DNA of 64,000 nucleotides, from positions 43,633,321 through 43,697,320 of the forward strand of contig CM065682.1 in assembly GCA_017654935.2 (NCBI GenBank), read 5' to 3'. Every line of letters starts with the position of its first letter. The first letter of the stretch is position 1. The DNA comes from Phymorhynchus buccinoides (taxonomy: Eukaryota; Mollusca; Gastropoda; Neogastropoda; Raphitomidae). The notes below the pieces were generated by a model, which saw nothing but the letters and a program-made list of their open reading frames with translations, was not told the origin of the DNA and did not search any database. This document shows, one piece after another, positions 1 to 13,115 of this stretch. The translations under genes and the position numbers were made by a program.

Positions 1-577
1 GTCATTTGTATTATCACCCTTGTTATGTCATTTGTATTATCACCCTTGTTATGTCATTTGTATTATCACCCTTGTTATGTCATTTGTATTATCACCCTTG
101 TTATGTCATTTGTATTATCACCCTTGTTATGTCATTTGTATTATCACCCTTGTTATGTCATTTGTATTATCACCCTTGTTATGTCATTTGTATTATCACC
201 CTTGTTATGTCATTTGTATTATCACCCTTGTTATGTCATTTGTATTATCACCCTTGTTATGTCATTTGTATTATCACCCTTGTTATGTCATTTGTATTAT
301 CACCCTTGTTATGTCATTTGTATTATCACCCTTGTTATGTCATTTGTATTATCACCCTTGTTATGTCATTTGTATTATCACCCTTGTTATGTCATTTGTA
401 TTATCCCTTGTTATGTCACATTTGTATTATCCTTGTTATGTCATTTGTATTATCACCCTTGTTATGTCATTTGTATTATCACCCTTGTTATGTCATTTGT
501 ATTATCACCCTTGTTATGTCATTTGTATTATCACCCTTGTTATGTCATTTGTATTATCACCCTTGTTATGTCATTTG
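1..577. repeat. 26-bp tandem satellite array
   Basis: About 22 head-to-tail copies of a 26-bp unit (beginning GTCATTTGTATTATCACCC). Two neighbouring copies near 397-432 are shortened. The array starts at base 1, so it probably continues to the left. Because 26 is not a multiple of 3 and the unit has no stop in the plus frames, three overlapping long reading frames appear; they are artefacts of the repeat. Confidence 0.97.
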
Positions 578-836
578 CGCGTAAAAGAAACCCAAAGACA
601 GCACAACACGCGCAATTTGTCCTATGGCCTCTCAGAGGCCAAAGATGACGTCACATAGATTAGAAATGTATTGTTTCTATTCTGAATGGCTAAACAAGTT
701 TCAGTTAAATTAATGGGGCAGTTCCTTAGGCAGAAGCAATTACGTCTTGCATCACTAAAGTGGGGTTAAACCGCTATATTGAACAGTCACGTGATTTCTG
801 ACTGGTTTCCAATAAGGTGTCTAACATTATCCTCCT
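578..836. other. Unique sequence, no feature seen
   Basis: No convincing ORF, repeat or RNA gene was seen between the satellite and the inverted repeat. Confidence 0.5.
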
Positions 837-1099
837 AACGAGTTCAGTCAACAAAATGCCCCTTTCAACAACTTACCCCTCCTCACACTCAGAATCAATG
901 CACTTTGGAACAGTCAGTACACATTACTGAATTTGAAGCGATTCGGTTAAGCGGTGCGGGAGATATCCTTGGGACAGACAGAAAACACACACAAAACCCC
1001 CACATTACTGACTGTTCCAAAGTTCATTTATTCTGAATGTGTGACTTTTCAAGAGGAGGGGGAAGTTGTTGAAAGGGCATTTTGTTGACTGAATTCGTT
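837..1099. repeat. Inverted-repeat (MITE-like) element
   Basis: Arms of about 80-90 bp are imperfect reverse complements. The left arm begins AGTTCAGTCAACAAAATGCC and the right arm ends GCATTTTGTTGACTGAATTC. They flank a spacer of roughly 90 bp, consistent with a small non-autonomous DNA element. No ORF is present. Confidence 0.7.
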
Positions 1100-1441
1100 C
1101 TGATTAATGATTTTTTTGGAATGAACTTAATGTTAAAAGAATAAATTCAGTTTTGTTATGAGCTGGGTGCGTTTTATTGAGTTCGTGAGTTTTCGGAGAT
1201 GGTTGTCTTTCTGGGCCTTAGCTTTTGGTCGCTAGTGTACAACATGGTGAATGGAGTCACTCCTAAAAAAATTATTGACAGTTTTACCATCAACCCAAAT
1301 CGACATACTCATTCACTCTCCTTTCTTTTTTTCTTTTTTGTATTAAGGCTTTACGCCCTCTTCGGCATTTCGGCCATGTGGGGCTACTAACTCTCCTTTC
1401 CCAGACCCCGAAATAATTTATGCAAGTCTAGTTTTGTTTAC

Positions 1442-1799
1442 TCAGGGGGTACAGCATGGAATAATCTATCTTCTTTAAAATTGTGTCCTTCAAGACAAGC
1501 TTTTAAAAAGGCACTTGAAAAGACTATGATTGAAGCCTTGTAAAATAACCAACGCTACTTGTCAAAATGAAGGCTTTGTGGGTCATATCTACATAATATA
1601 TTCCATCAATTTGCTATATACCCTGTAAACTAATCAATGATGTTTATGAACATGAGGGCTTTGTGGGTCAATGCTATGTGTTTTACATGTGTTATGTTCC
1701 ATTTGAAGTGATCTGTCTCATTTATTGTTTTCGCTTTACACCTGAGTGGTTTTACGGGTTTTTCTCTGCATTTGTAAGTTATAAGTTTTGCACGTCCGC

Positions 1800-1834
<35 letters not shown>

Positions 1835-2177
1835 CTCCTTTTAATCATTTTTTTCTCTTCTTTACGGTGTCTCTATCAGCCTCTATGTCTCAATATTTGT
1901 TTCTTGTCCCACCTCTTGCTCTCTCCCTTTCAAACTATGATTACATTTGTATTTATATTTGGTACATAATATTGTATTTGCTAGTCATGATCTATGTATG
2001 ATTTGTTTTTGATATTTATGTATTGTCCGTTGGTTTCTTACACCAGTTTTCATTTTTGATCTTTATATTTTATTTGATTCAGTATTTATCTTCTTTTCAT
2101 AACGACAGGATGAAAAAAACCTTGTAGCTTACTCCTTTATTGTCAATAAAGATAATTTTGACTTGACTTGACTTGAC
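1442..2177 (+). mobile_element. LINE (CR1/L2-like) C-terminus and 3' tail
   Basis: Bases 1442-1543 encode the last 33 residues of a non-LTR retrotransposon ORF2 (pattern TAWNNLSSL...CPSRQAFKKAL, then stop), a C-terminal motif common to CR1/L2/Rex-type elements. The 3' UTR that follows holds a (CT)n run at 1802-1830. It ends with CAATAAAGATAATTTTGACT followed by repeated TTGAC, the usual short tandem 3' end of this class. The copy is 5'-truncated. Confidence 0.75.
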
Positions 2178-2179
2178 AC

Positions 2180-2251
2180 ACACAGTGGCGTAGGAACAGG
2201 GGGTAGGCGGCTGCCGCCCCACCCCCACCCCCTGTTCCTACGCCACTGTGT
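2180..2251. repeat. Short near-perfect hairpin
   Basis: ACACAGTGGCGTAGGAACAG reads back as its reverse complement at the other end, with a GGCGGCTGCCGCC centre. It sits directly after the LINE 3' tail and is probably a remnant of a small foldback element. Confidence 0.8.
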
Positions 2252-2323
2252 AGACATGTCTTCCTGTCCCCCCAAAAAACAACAACAAACAACCCCACAA
2301 ACATTCCAGCAAGCCAGCAAGCG

Positions 2324-2573
<250 letters not shown>

Positions 2574-2732
2574 AATTTAAAACCTAACTAGCTTGTATTG
2601 TAGGGACATAGTTGCATTATTTTCTAAGTGCTTTATTAGCCCTCTACTTCATTCCAGAATGGTGAGGTACTGATTTTTGGCTCACGTCGTTTTTTAAAAA
2701 CAAAGTGAGTCTATAGTATCGTACGTGTTCGG

Positions 2733-2733
<1 letters not shown>

Positions 2734-2819
<86 letters not shown>
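2734..2819. repeat. (GT)n microsatellite
   Basis: An uninterrupted GT tract of about 85 bp. Confidence 0.98.
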
Positions 2820-2833
2820 GCGTCCGTGGCCCG

Positions 2834-3222
2834 ACCTTTAACCTTGCACTCCAAACTTTAACGTTGTCGTTTTCTCTAAAAATATAAGGTGTTGGAGGGT
2901 TAAAGTTAGCAGGATATTTGATTTTGACGTGAGCCTTCAAGTCACGATGATCAAAGTAATCAGATGCATCAATAAAGGACACAAGAAAGACTATCATTTG
3001 TTGCAGAGATTACTGTTGTGCAACCTTTAACCTTGCAATCTCCAAACTTTAACATTGTCGTTTTCTCTAATTTTCTCTAAAAATACAAGGCGTTGGAGGG
3101 TTAAAGTTAGCAGGATACTTGATTTTGATATGAGCCTTCAACTCACAACGATCAAAGCAGTCAGATGCATCTACAAAGAGCTTAAGAAATACAATCATTT
3201 GTTGCAGAGATTACTGTTGTGC
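2834..3222. repeat. Tandem duplication, about 190 bp unit
   Basis: Copies at 2834-3021 and 3022-3222 share order and most bases. Both begin ACCTTTAACCTTGCA and end TTGCAGAGATTACTGTTGTG. They differ by substitutions and a short extra TTTTCTCTAA in copy 2. No coding function is evident. Confidence 0.85.
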
Positions 3223-4143
3223 TGTACAGATCAGATACTCATACTGACTCTCCATTAGATATATACAAAAACGCTGTTTAAAAATAAACATGACTTCCGG
3301 TGTGTACAAATAGGTACATTTTAACGTCGTTAACTTATATTTTCTGTAACAAATGGATGTACCGAGTGTGGGCGTTGACGGCCCGGTTGTTTCGTTTTAT
3401 TTGCGCCTTTGACAACTGTTGTTCGTGTTCATTCGCGCATCATCTCTGCCCATGCAATACTTATTATTGCACTTCCGGCGATAGCACACACAACAAGGCC
3501 TAGGCCTACAGATCAAGCCTTACCTCATAATCAAGACGACGTACCTAACATTTATCCCACAATCATTTCAGTCTTGAAAAAAATATACGGAAAATCCAGT
3601 GTTCGTCGATTTCACTGCCTTCGACGTACGAATCCAGATCAAGTTAGGCCTAGACGATTGATCACCATGTCACCGTATCATGCCATGTAACCCGGATGGA
3701 TGAGCGTGCAGGCTGCGACCTTCACCTTTGCTTTGTGGCAGAGGGGGGGGGGGGGGGGGGGGGGAATTAACGAAACGAAAATAAAATATTAGGACTAAAG
3801 TATCTTACAGAAATGTTGATGATGTGGAACAAGTTTCTATCGCATAAACAATCAGTTTAAAACAGTATCAGATCAGGAGCATGGCCTTACGAATTCCGCA
3901 ACTTCAATTATTAATTTTCTAAGAGGCTTAGACCTACAGGTGTCCGTAGACCCCCCTTACCCCGGCGGGGGAGGGGGGGGGGGGGGGCGATTGGTCACTA
4001 TGTTTTTCTGAAAGCTTTGTCAATATGCTTTTCAATTTTACTTGTTTGCCAAAAATAAAAATAGGGCTCCACTATGTTACATGCGCATATATAAACATAC
4101 ATATAATTAAATTTTAAAGAAAGAGGGAAAGGGGTAGGGGTAA
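3223..4143. other. Non-coding stretch with two poly-G runs
   Basis: No gene recognised. It contains G runs at 3743-3764 and about 3966-3987 and AT-rich sequence. Confidence 0.5.
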
Positions 4144-4275
4144 TTGAATGAAAAACGGTGTTTTACGTTCTCTCGGTCATATGGGACATTTGTAAATGCA
4201 AAGATGGTGGGAATAATACTGGCTACAATGCCCGGAGGCTGTGCAACACCAGTAAAGTCCCGAGTTTTTAACAAT
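4144..4275 (+). repeat. Dispersed repeat R1, copy 1
   Basis: It matches copies at 34532-34675 (plus), 39517-39656 and 39697-39822 (both minus). The shared core includes CATATGGGACATT, AAGATGGTGGGAA and GTGCAACACCAGTAAAGTC. This is the most diverged copy. The family is unclassified. Confidence 0.75.
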
Positions 4276-4579
4276 AGAGATAGGTGTAGCGGTAACCATG
4301 CCTCGGTTAAACCTCATCGGCTATGGTACCACCACTTACATTGAGACACTGAGGGTAGGGGTAATTTAATGCACAGAAATAATTTAATTTACACAGTAAA
4401 ATACAAATTAATTCTGTTCTCAGATGCACAAGTGTCTACATAACAGTATTATAGTAATACAAATCAGACGTGAGCCTTGAAGGCTTTGCCTCTTGTTGTT
4501 TCTGTCCTCATAATACCCTGAATACCGCTGCAGAAAATCCTCAAAAGTTGTAGTCTATCATTGACATAGAAACACGGGG

Positions 4580-5915
4580 AGGGGGTGGCTGCCCTGTTAA
4601 AGCCCAATTTGTAACAATTGCCCAAAATGTAACAATGTTACATTTTGGGCTGTCAAGGCTGACCCAAAATGTAACAATTGTTACAATTTGGGCAAATTGT
4701 TACATTTTGGGCAGAATTGTTACATTTTGGGCAGCAAGTGCAGCAAGTGCTGCCCAAAATGTAACAATTGTTACATTTTGGGCAGGGAAGTAGCATCAAT
4801 ATAGAATAAAGAAGGAAAAAAGACAAATCTGAATCTGAGAGGAAACAGAGTTTGACGTTGACGATTGAGATGCAGTCTGCTTGACAAAACTATATTTTCA
4901 CGACATATGATCCAACACTATTAGAATGAGCTTGACGAATGCAAGAAACGTCTGTGCACCCGCAACATGTCGCATCGTCGCAAAATGTCGTAATTGCGAC
5001 GTTTTGCTGCAGTTGCGACATTTTGCGCGGCCATCCCCGATGCAAAATGTCGTTACGACATTTTGCGTGGCAAGTGCCCACAGGAGTCACGCCTCCACTC
5101 TTGAACAGAGAAATAAAGCTGACCATCCCGAGGGATGGTGTGAACGACTTCGGAGGACAATCTAGAGGAACGTCTGTGTAAGATGTCTACGCAGCGGAGT
5201 CATTACCCAGCAGATAAGTGTCTATAGAGTGACAGTTTTGGACGGAGCAACAAGTAGGGAAGCAAACAAACACTCAAGACTATTGTGCAAGAACTACACA
5301 GAAACCGAAACCAAGGGCCCATCAATTCTTATCATTAAAGATCATCATCATCTGTGAAAAATTCGTGTCCGAGTCCATCTTGTTACGAGTGAGCCAGATG
5401 TTACTTTCCTAGCTTGTTTTGATTTGGCTGCAAAAACAATTAGACTTCCCGTCTTTGGACACGCTTACACTAGGTAAAGACCTAACATTTCATTTTTCCC
5501 GGGACTATTTATGAGACATATAAGACCGTAAGGCGACAGTCTGGGGCTTTGTCTGGGGGTGCATTGGTCTTGCCTGTCCTATGTGGTCAATGTTTGAATG
5601 CACAATATGCTTCTTGGTATTTGTGGTTTTGCTGGTGGGCTCTGCAGTGATGAAATACGGAGTGGTAAACCCACAGACACTTTCACTGGGTGTCCTAGTA
5701 TTGTGTCTTTTTTCCTTCTTTATTCTATTTTGATGCCACTTCCCTGCCCAAAATGTAACAATTTTTACATTTTGGGCAGCACTTGCTGCCCAAAATGTAA
5801 CAATTTGCCCAAATTGTAACAATTGTTACATTTTGGGTCAGCCTTGACAGCCCAAAATGTAACATTGTTACATTTTGGGCAATTGTTACAAATTGGGCTT
5901 TAACACTGCCCCCCT
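4580..5915. mobile_element. Foldback-like element with palindromic-unit termini
   Basis: The left arm (4580-4824) and right arm (5705-5915) are reverse complements. Each is built from repeated copies of a self-palindromic unit (GCCCAAAATGTAACAAT and its complement). Homology of the arms runs from GTTAAAGCCCAATTTG outward-facing ends in to AAGAAGGAAAAAAGAC. The inner region (about 4975-5072) holds a second, similarly built family, GCAAAATGTCG...CGACATTTTGC. No transposase ORF is seen. The architecture resembles foldback (FB) elements; superfamily unknown. Confidence 0.8.
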
Positions 5916-6560
5916 TCTCATGGCACATCTGAGGAGGGTGGGGGCAGACATGCTCCCCCCAAAATGAAGCAGAGAAGGAGAGGCAGACAGAGAGAGAGAG
6001 AGTGAGAGAGGGGGGAAGGATTCAAAGGCTCCATTTTTTTCATACAATAATTTATATCGAATTCTTTACAACTCTGATACAGAAATTATGACCGTTCTTA
6101 AATGTACAAGTACGAGACCTATCAAATACTGTCCCCTTAGCCATATTTTCTGCCCCCCTCCCCCTTCCCCACATGCCCCCTGCGACTTTTGTACAAAAAA
6201 AATCAGTTGCACCCCAATTCTGCTTCTGTCGCCCCTCCCCTTACGTTCTACACCATCCCACCACTTCCACACCCTTGAAGATGGAAAAGTACAGACGACA
6301 CACACAAAAATCCAAACTGTAGTGAAGTTGCTAATGCGAATTCATGTGATTGAAATTGAAAGCGCTCATTCGAGCTGAGGGCCTGCATGGTTCAGCCCAA
6401 TTTCACTGGTTAATTCGTTGTTCCCAAAGGTAGGTTTACCTTTGATCCATGTTCTGTCACATTTTGAATGTTGAGATAGCAAATCATGGTAAATTGTTAA
6501 TCTTTTATGAATAATATTGAATCCCAAACTCGGAGGCATTTGCATTGGCTCTTACTAGTA
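5916..6560. other. No feature recognised
   Basis: Contains a short (GA)n at about 5988-6003 and C-rich patches. The short overlapping ORFs on both strands show no recognisable domain. Confidence 0.4.
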
Positions 6561-6765
6561 CTGCAGCAAAAAGGATTATTTGGCCTTTGGGGACCTTCCC
6601 CAGCGCCACCTGTCTAAAATCTCTTTGTCCAGGAGAGTGGGGATATTTTGGACAAGACTTCTTTGCATTATAATTATTATTAACACTATGCCCAGCCCTC
6701 CAGAATAGTAATTGCCTCCTTTGTATCTGGAAGTCGTGGCTAATGAGACAGGACTGACTGACACG
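6561..6765. repeat. Dispersed repeat R2, copy 1
   Basis: Similar over about 200 bp to 14113-14312. Both begin with CTGCAGC...GGATT, share TTGGCCTTTGGGGAC and CCAGAATAG, and end near GACAGGA. Unclassified, possibly a SINE or MITE. Confidence 0.65.
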
Positions 6766-7673
6766 TTTTGAAGGTTTACATCATTGGTAGAATTTGATAT
6801 GCTTGGTTTTATTAGGTGGATAATGACCGATTTGTTTTGAACAAGTATCATCGATTATGACTGATGTTTTTTATCATAATATTTGACCGTAGCATGGCCT
6901 GGTTTGATTTCCAATAATGATGTGTCCAATTTACCATGAAATATCTGATCTAGACCTACCCTATAAGTAGTAAACTACACTTCTTGTAAGTTTGTTCTTT
7001 TATGGTTTGGGCTTTTCTTCAACTCAATCATCACCAAACACAGACTTGCTACAATGTGATGTGACGTTTTGATGGCCCAGATATGTTTCCTTTCCTTTTC
7101 TTTTCTTTGATATAGGCCTCATCGTTGCTTTATTGCCACATGGTTTTGGACTTGGGTACTACATCAAATATGGATTTGAGAGGGGTTACAGGCGTTCTGC
7201 CCCCTCGGAACAAAATGATGAAAATGAAAAGAAAAGAAAAAGAAAAAGACACAGAAAACGTTTGAGCTCTTACGAGAAGCCTTAATTGCATATTTTACAT
7301 TCAAATTGTCTTCAGCTTCTGGAAGGCAAGCCCCGCAGACACCTCACCTCACCCCAACTGATCACTTGGAACTACCCCCTCCCCTCTTCCATGACTGGTT
7401 GATCCGCCCCAAAACATGATTGTAATTGTTATGTCTTTTTTGTTGTCTTGTCTCCTTTCAATTCACATAATGTTTTCTTTCATTCAAAGATTTTATTGTT
7501 GATTATGGTTAAAAATATTGATTATAAAGTGTTTTTGTAGCATTTACTAAGACGTGTAACTTAACCATCCACCTTGTCCGTGCGCTTGCGATCCCACCCC
7601 CACCCCCCACTCCGTTTGTTGGCAATCCTGGATTGAAAACGTTTCTATGCCACTGCCTCACACACATACGCAC
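6766..7673. other. No gene recognised
   Basis: AT-rich non-coding sequence with A/G-rich simple sequence around 7215-7255. No domain, RNA gene or clear repeat was found. Confidence 0.4.

Positions 7674-8459
<786 letters not shown>

Positions 8460-8544
<85 letters not shown>
8460..8544. repeat. (GA)n microsatellite
   Basis: An uninterrupted GA tract of about 85 bp at the truncated 5' side of the LINE fragment. Confidence 0.97.
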
Positions 8545-8547
<3 letters not shown>

Positions 8548-8718
8548 ATCCAAATCCAAAACCAACTCTTTTTATTTCAACAGCCAAAGACTCAAGGAGA
8601 ATTTTTGTTCTCAAGTTTAGTTCATTTTGTCGTGGCCTACTATCGTTTAGATTGATATATGGTAGAATTCCCTGAGGGTTAGTTCCTGTACTGGTAATTG
8701 ATACCTTGTGTTTCTTGT

Positions 8719-8795
<77 letters not shown>
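8719..8795. repeat. Poly-G run of 77 bases
   Basis: An uninterrupted G homopolymer, G-quadruplex competent on the plus strand. The poly-proline ORF on the minus strand is an artefact. Confidence 0.95.
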
Positions 8796-9562
8796 CTACT
8801 ACTGTAGTACTAGTGTGCACAATGGCGCTCACTCTCTTTTCTGTTCTTTGATTTGAAAACAGTTGTAGATTCAAACAGAACGAAGCTGGAGAAACAGAAA
8901 GACCTTCTAGTTTGGCCAGATTGGAAACGTTTGAGGACAGAAAGAGTTAATTAAATGAGGAAAACGCAAATTACAGTGAGGAAATGTTTGCACGATACGG
9001 AATAATCTATCCGCCATAGCCCTACTGATCGGTCGTTTGATTTCTTCGCAATATGTTGTTGAAAGGGGCACCCCGACGGATGCGTTTTTTTAAGAAACAC
9101 GTCGCGATCACTAGTAAAACACCCTTTACAGAGATCGCAACACTCACTTCCTTTTTTTAAACTTCTTTTATTTGCAAGACATTTTGTTCACATGGATGTG
9201 CATATTTTTTAATTGGTGATATGAATTTTATAGTTAGCATTTTGCTCCTATAATTGCATTTCAAACGCTTTGATGTTTTTCAGTAGTGTCGTGTTTCTGT
9301 GATGTTGTTGCACCTGACATGAAGTTCTCAGTTTTGAGATAATAAAGTATATCGGATTTGGATTTGGAGACAGAACATAATATTGAGTTTAGTCCGTTTA
9401 ACACTGTAGTATTCAATTTTGGTATTTAGGTGATTTTGCACTCTCTTTTGGTTTGACAACATATTGCAAAATATCAGCAGTCGTTTTGGTTTGTTTTAAT
9501 TTTTTCTTTCTGTCTTTACTTGAATGGTTGTTGTTGGTGGTGTTGGTTTTTTGTGTGTTTAA
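8796..9562. other. Mostly non-coding; possible LINE 3' tail at 9330-9367
   Basis: No gene recognised. GATAATAAAGTATATCGGAT followed by repeated GGATTT near 9340 looks like the 3' tail of a LINE. The preceding few hundred bases may be its decayed end, but the coding trace is not convincing. Confidence 0.35.
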
Positions 9563-10087
9563 AAAATAAAAAAATCTCGTAAAATTTCAAGAGATATTTC
9601 TCGGATTATATGGAATCGACGTTTAAAACGTGTTAACTGGACATGTGAACATTCTTCTCGGATTATATGGAATCGACGTTTAAAACGTGTTATCTGGACA
9701 TGTGAACATTCTTCTCGGATTATATGGAATCGACGTTTAAAACGTGTTAACTGGACATGTGAACATTCTTCTCGGATTATATGGAATCGACGTTTAAAAC
9801 GTGTTAACTGGACATGTGAACATTCTTCTCGGATTATATGGAATCGACGTTTAAAACGTGTTAACTGGACATGTGAACATACTTCTCGGATTATATGGAA
9901 TCGACGTTTAAAACGTGTTAACTGGACATGTGAACATACTTCTCGGATTATATGGAATCGACGTTTCGTGTTATTACATTCTTCTCGCTTAAAGCGTCGA
10001 TTAAAACGTGTTAACTGGGCTTGTGAACATAATTCTCGGATAATTTGGAATCGAGTTTTTTTAGCTGTAAAACTATCAAATAAATAG
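9563..10087 (+). repeat. 57-bp (19-codon) tandem array, open in one frame
   Basis: Copies of a 57-bp unit start at 9598, 9655, 9712, 9769, 9826, 9883 and 9940; a diverged copy extends to about 10055. Each unit contains the palindromic core ACGTTTAAAACGT. Since 57 is 19 codons, one plus frame (repeat SRIIWNRRLKRVNWTCEHS) stays open for 174 codons, from the stop at 9560 to TAG at 10085. It stays in frame through the diverged last copy, but has no ATG. One minus frame is also open through the array. Satellite is the safer call; coding is unproven. Confidence 0.9.
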
Positions 10088-10179
10088 GTAAGGCTATAAA
10101 ACTAAGTCGGACTGTTATCTACAGTTTCCAAGCTCATCGAACACCTACAGAAAAATTTGTCAATTTGGCGCACCATAGT

Positions 10180-10462
10180 TATGATATCATAGCTCTTTTA
10201 TGGGGGAAAAGCGCATTGAAATACATGCAAAACTTCTCGAGATATTGACGATTAACCGTCTTAAGATTCGAGCCCCATAACCGACGTGACCTTGACCTTA
10301 AAACAAAATTGAAGCAATCAGTCGATAGCTAATATCTTGCTAAACTTGAATAGTAAAACTGATTTAAAAAAAATAGCTTGAACGGTTCTTCAGAAAACGC
10401 GCACGGACGGACGGACGGATGAAACAAAACAGTACTTCCCGAAGCTTCGCTCGGGAACTACA
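10180..10462 (-). repeat. Distant relative of dispersed family A
   Basis: Shares with family A the CGGACGGACGGACGG block, a CCCGAAGCTTCGCTCGGGAA hairpin end, and the order of the internal segments (ACATGCAAAACTTC, then a GACCTTGACCTTA block). It is more diverged and shorter than the three full copies. Confidence 0.6.
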
Positions 10463-10730
10463 AAACGATGGACAGCTAGACGGACGTTTAGATAGACAGA
10501 GGGGAACGGAGACAGACACTGATAGACAAAGACGGCCAACCAGATAGACCTATGGAACAATTGATGTTCAGAGAAAACAGACAGACCGAAAAGAAGGAAA
10601 TAAACAAACAGACGGAGTAGAGAAAATCAGCCAGAGTTTACTTTCCATCTTGCTTCCTCACGCTAGAAAGCTTTCGTCACCTTCTCTCCCTTGTCCGAAC
10701 ACCAACACCACCCTCACCCCATCCTTTTCA

Positions 10731-10986
<256 letters not shown>

Positions 10987-11191
10987 TTTTCCCTTGTTGC
11001 CCTATCTAATGAATATTGATTTTTGTATGTGACTTTGAAAAATAAAAATGCTATTTAAACCAAGAATACATCTTTAAAACAAGTCTACTACATTACAAAA
11101 AATATATAACAAATACTTCCAACGTTCACTATAAGCGCCTTTCTAAGACAAATATGCCAGTCATATTTTGCCCATTTAAAGACAACAAAAT

Positions 11192-11768
11192 GAACAAGTG
11201 CAACGCCAAGCGGCTGCAAAGTCCCCTCGCAGCATCGCCGAGGTACTCCGAAATCGGAATGTGTCGGCTGTACACATACATACAAACGCATCAAAACAGC
11301 ACGTAACTACATAAAAACGCATCAAAACAGCACGTAAGTGAATAGTTTTTTTTTTTTATATATAGCCTTGGGGTTCGGACCCGTGATTTGAGCGCGCGCG
11401 ATCATGCGCACACGCGCGCACAGAAACATTCATGACAACTGTGTTATAGACCATTCATCAATAAATGTTGTGGAAAAAAATGCATTAAAATACATGCAAA
11501 ACTTCGCAAGATATTAGCGATTATGTGTTTCGGGGTTTGAACCCCGTAATAGGCGCGACCTTGACCTTAATGTAAAACTAAATACATCAGTGGATAGCTT
11601 GCATCTTGGCAAACTAGTATGCCAAATTTGATGATGATAGACTGAATAGTTTTTGAGAAAAACGGACGAATAGCCGGACGGACGGAGGCACGCCGGACGG
11701 ACGGACGGACACCGGACGGACGGACGAGACAAAAACAATAGCTCCCCGAACCTTCGGCTCGGGGACTA
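11192..11768 (-). repeat. Dispersed repeat family A, copy 1 (minus)
   Basis: Reverse-complement copy of the family at 20688-21232 and 23273-23816. In element orientation the order is: a GAGCCGAAGGTTCGGGG hairpin; CCGT/CCGG-rich block; GTCAAGGTCGCGCC; GGGGTTCAAACCCC palindrome; ATCTCGCGAAGTTTTGCATG; alternating GCGC block; a 28-29 bp unit (ACGTGCTGTTTTGATGCG) present twice; and a TGTACAGCCGACACATTCCG end. There is no ORF, so it is non-autonomous and unclassified. Confidence 0.85.
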
Positions 11769-12370
11769 ACTAGAGGGCTTATGTTTGCCTTTCAGAGCAA
11801 ACATGGGAGGATTCACCTCTGATCCATCCTCCCTCACCCTGCTTTCCTGCGTTGTGGCACTTGCGGATGGTACTATAAACAAAGACTCTAAAAGGGTAAA
11901 ATGGACTACTTAAGAGTTACGGCGAGCCGGACTGATAGAGTTATCGTTAGTGGGGTAGTTACACCATTCACAGTGGCGCGGCTATCCAAAGACTCAGACT
12001 GGAATTTGAACGAAGAATTCAACTGGCCTATCGACGTGTTTTTAACCTAAATGTGTCACGTTTAAAAGAGACATAACCAGTGTTTCTGTCCTCACTACTC
12101 ATATAGGGAAAAGGGATCGGATGTTAGTATTTTCTTTGCAGTGTCTTTGCTATGACTGATGTTATACACTAACAGTCTTGTAAAATTAATGTAAAGTTTG
12201 AAGAACCATAAAGATACTCAGTAATACATTTCTAAGAAAATATTTCAACTGAGCGGGCTCAAACATCCCTCATGTACTTGCGTCCAACACTATATTTTGT
12301 CTTGGTCATTCTATTTTTATTTCCTGTGTCACAATTCCTTGTGTAATACCATCGCATCTCCGCTGCTGTT
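11769..12370. other. No gene; short hairpin motif
   Basis: No coding signal. The hairpin ATGTTTGCCTTTCAGAGCAA plus ACAT near 11780-11804 recurs with one change near 12499-12523, each beside GGATTC. It is a small repeated stem-loop of unknown origin. Confidence 0.5.
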
Positions 12371-12417
12371 CATATAGGACAAGCACAGATGGACTGAAAT
12401 TGTGCTTGTCCTATATG
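12371..12417. repeat. Perfect stem-loop
   Basis: CATATAGGACAAGCAC pairs exactly with GTGCTTGTCCTATATG across a 15-base loop. Confidence 0.85.
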
Positions 12418-13115
12418 AGCAGGACATATATATGAGACTGGACAGATGGGTGGGATATCAATAATGACACTAACAACAACAATTATAACAATAAGGCTTA
12501 TGTTTGCCTTTGAGAGCAAACATGACAGGATTCTCCCCCTAAACAGCCATTTGCAAGTTATTCAATATTACAATTTTGCCATAATAGGCCATTTTTGTCA
12601 CCACTTCCGGTTCGAATTTATAACGAAAGTATTGCAATGTTACCCTTTAGTAAACACTGAAAACATGAAAGTATTCCGTGAAGCCGTTTCCAAGTTATTA
12701 AAGATTAAAGTTTTGCCAAAATTTGCCATTTGGGGCCATATTTCGGCCGAATTTTAGCCAATCGGTTTAATATTGGACATCTGGCATTAGAATAGTGTCG
12801 TTCCATGCTCGTGCGAATTTCAGCGAAATCGGATGGGAAAAAAACCCTGTATATGGGAATTAGTGAAAGGAACACAAGCAAATTTACATAAATTTGAATA
12901 ATTTCCAATATCCTACTCCAAAATCCTAATAACTGATAATATACCCATCTTCAAGATAAGCAAAGAAGGCCGCCAAGAGTAGGATATAAAATCATAACTT
13001 CACATATCATTTGCGTATATTAACCCATAGACTTAGCGTAAACGCACCTGATAAAAAGGCGTAGGAATACACCGTTGCTATTAGAAACTTGAGGTCACAG
13101 TTATTTATTTTCACA

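Noticed and set aside
6..658. Three overlapping ORFs of about 200 codons
   Set aside because: They are three frames of one 26-bp satellite without stops; the period is not a multiple of 3.
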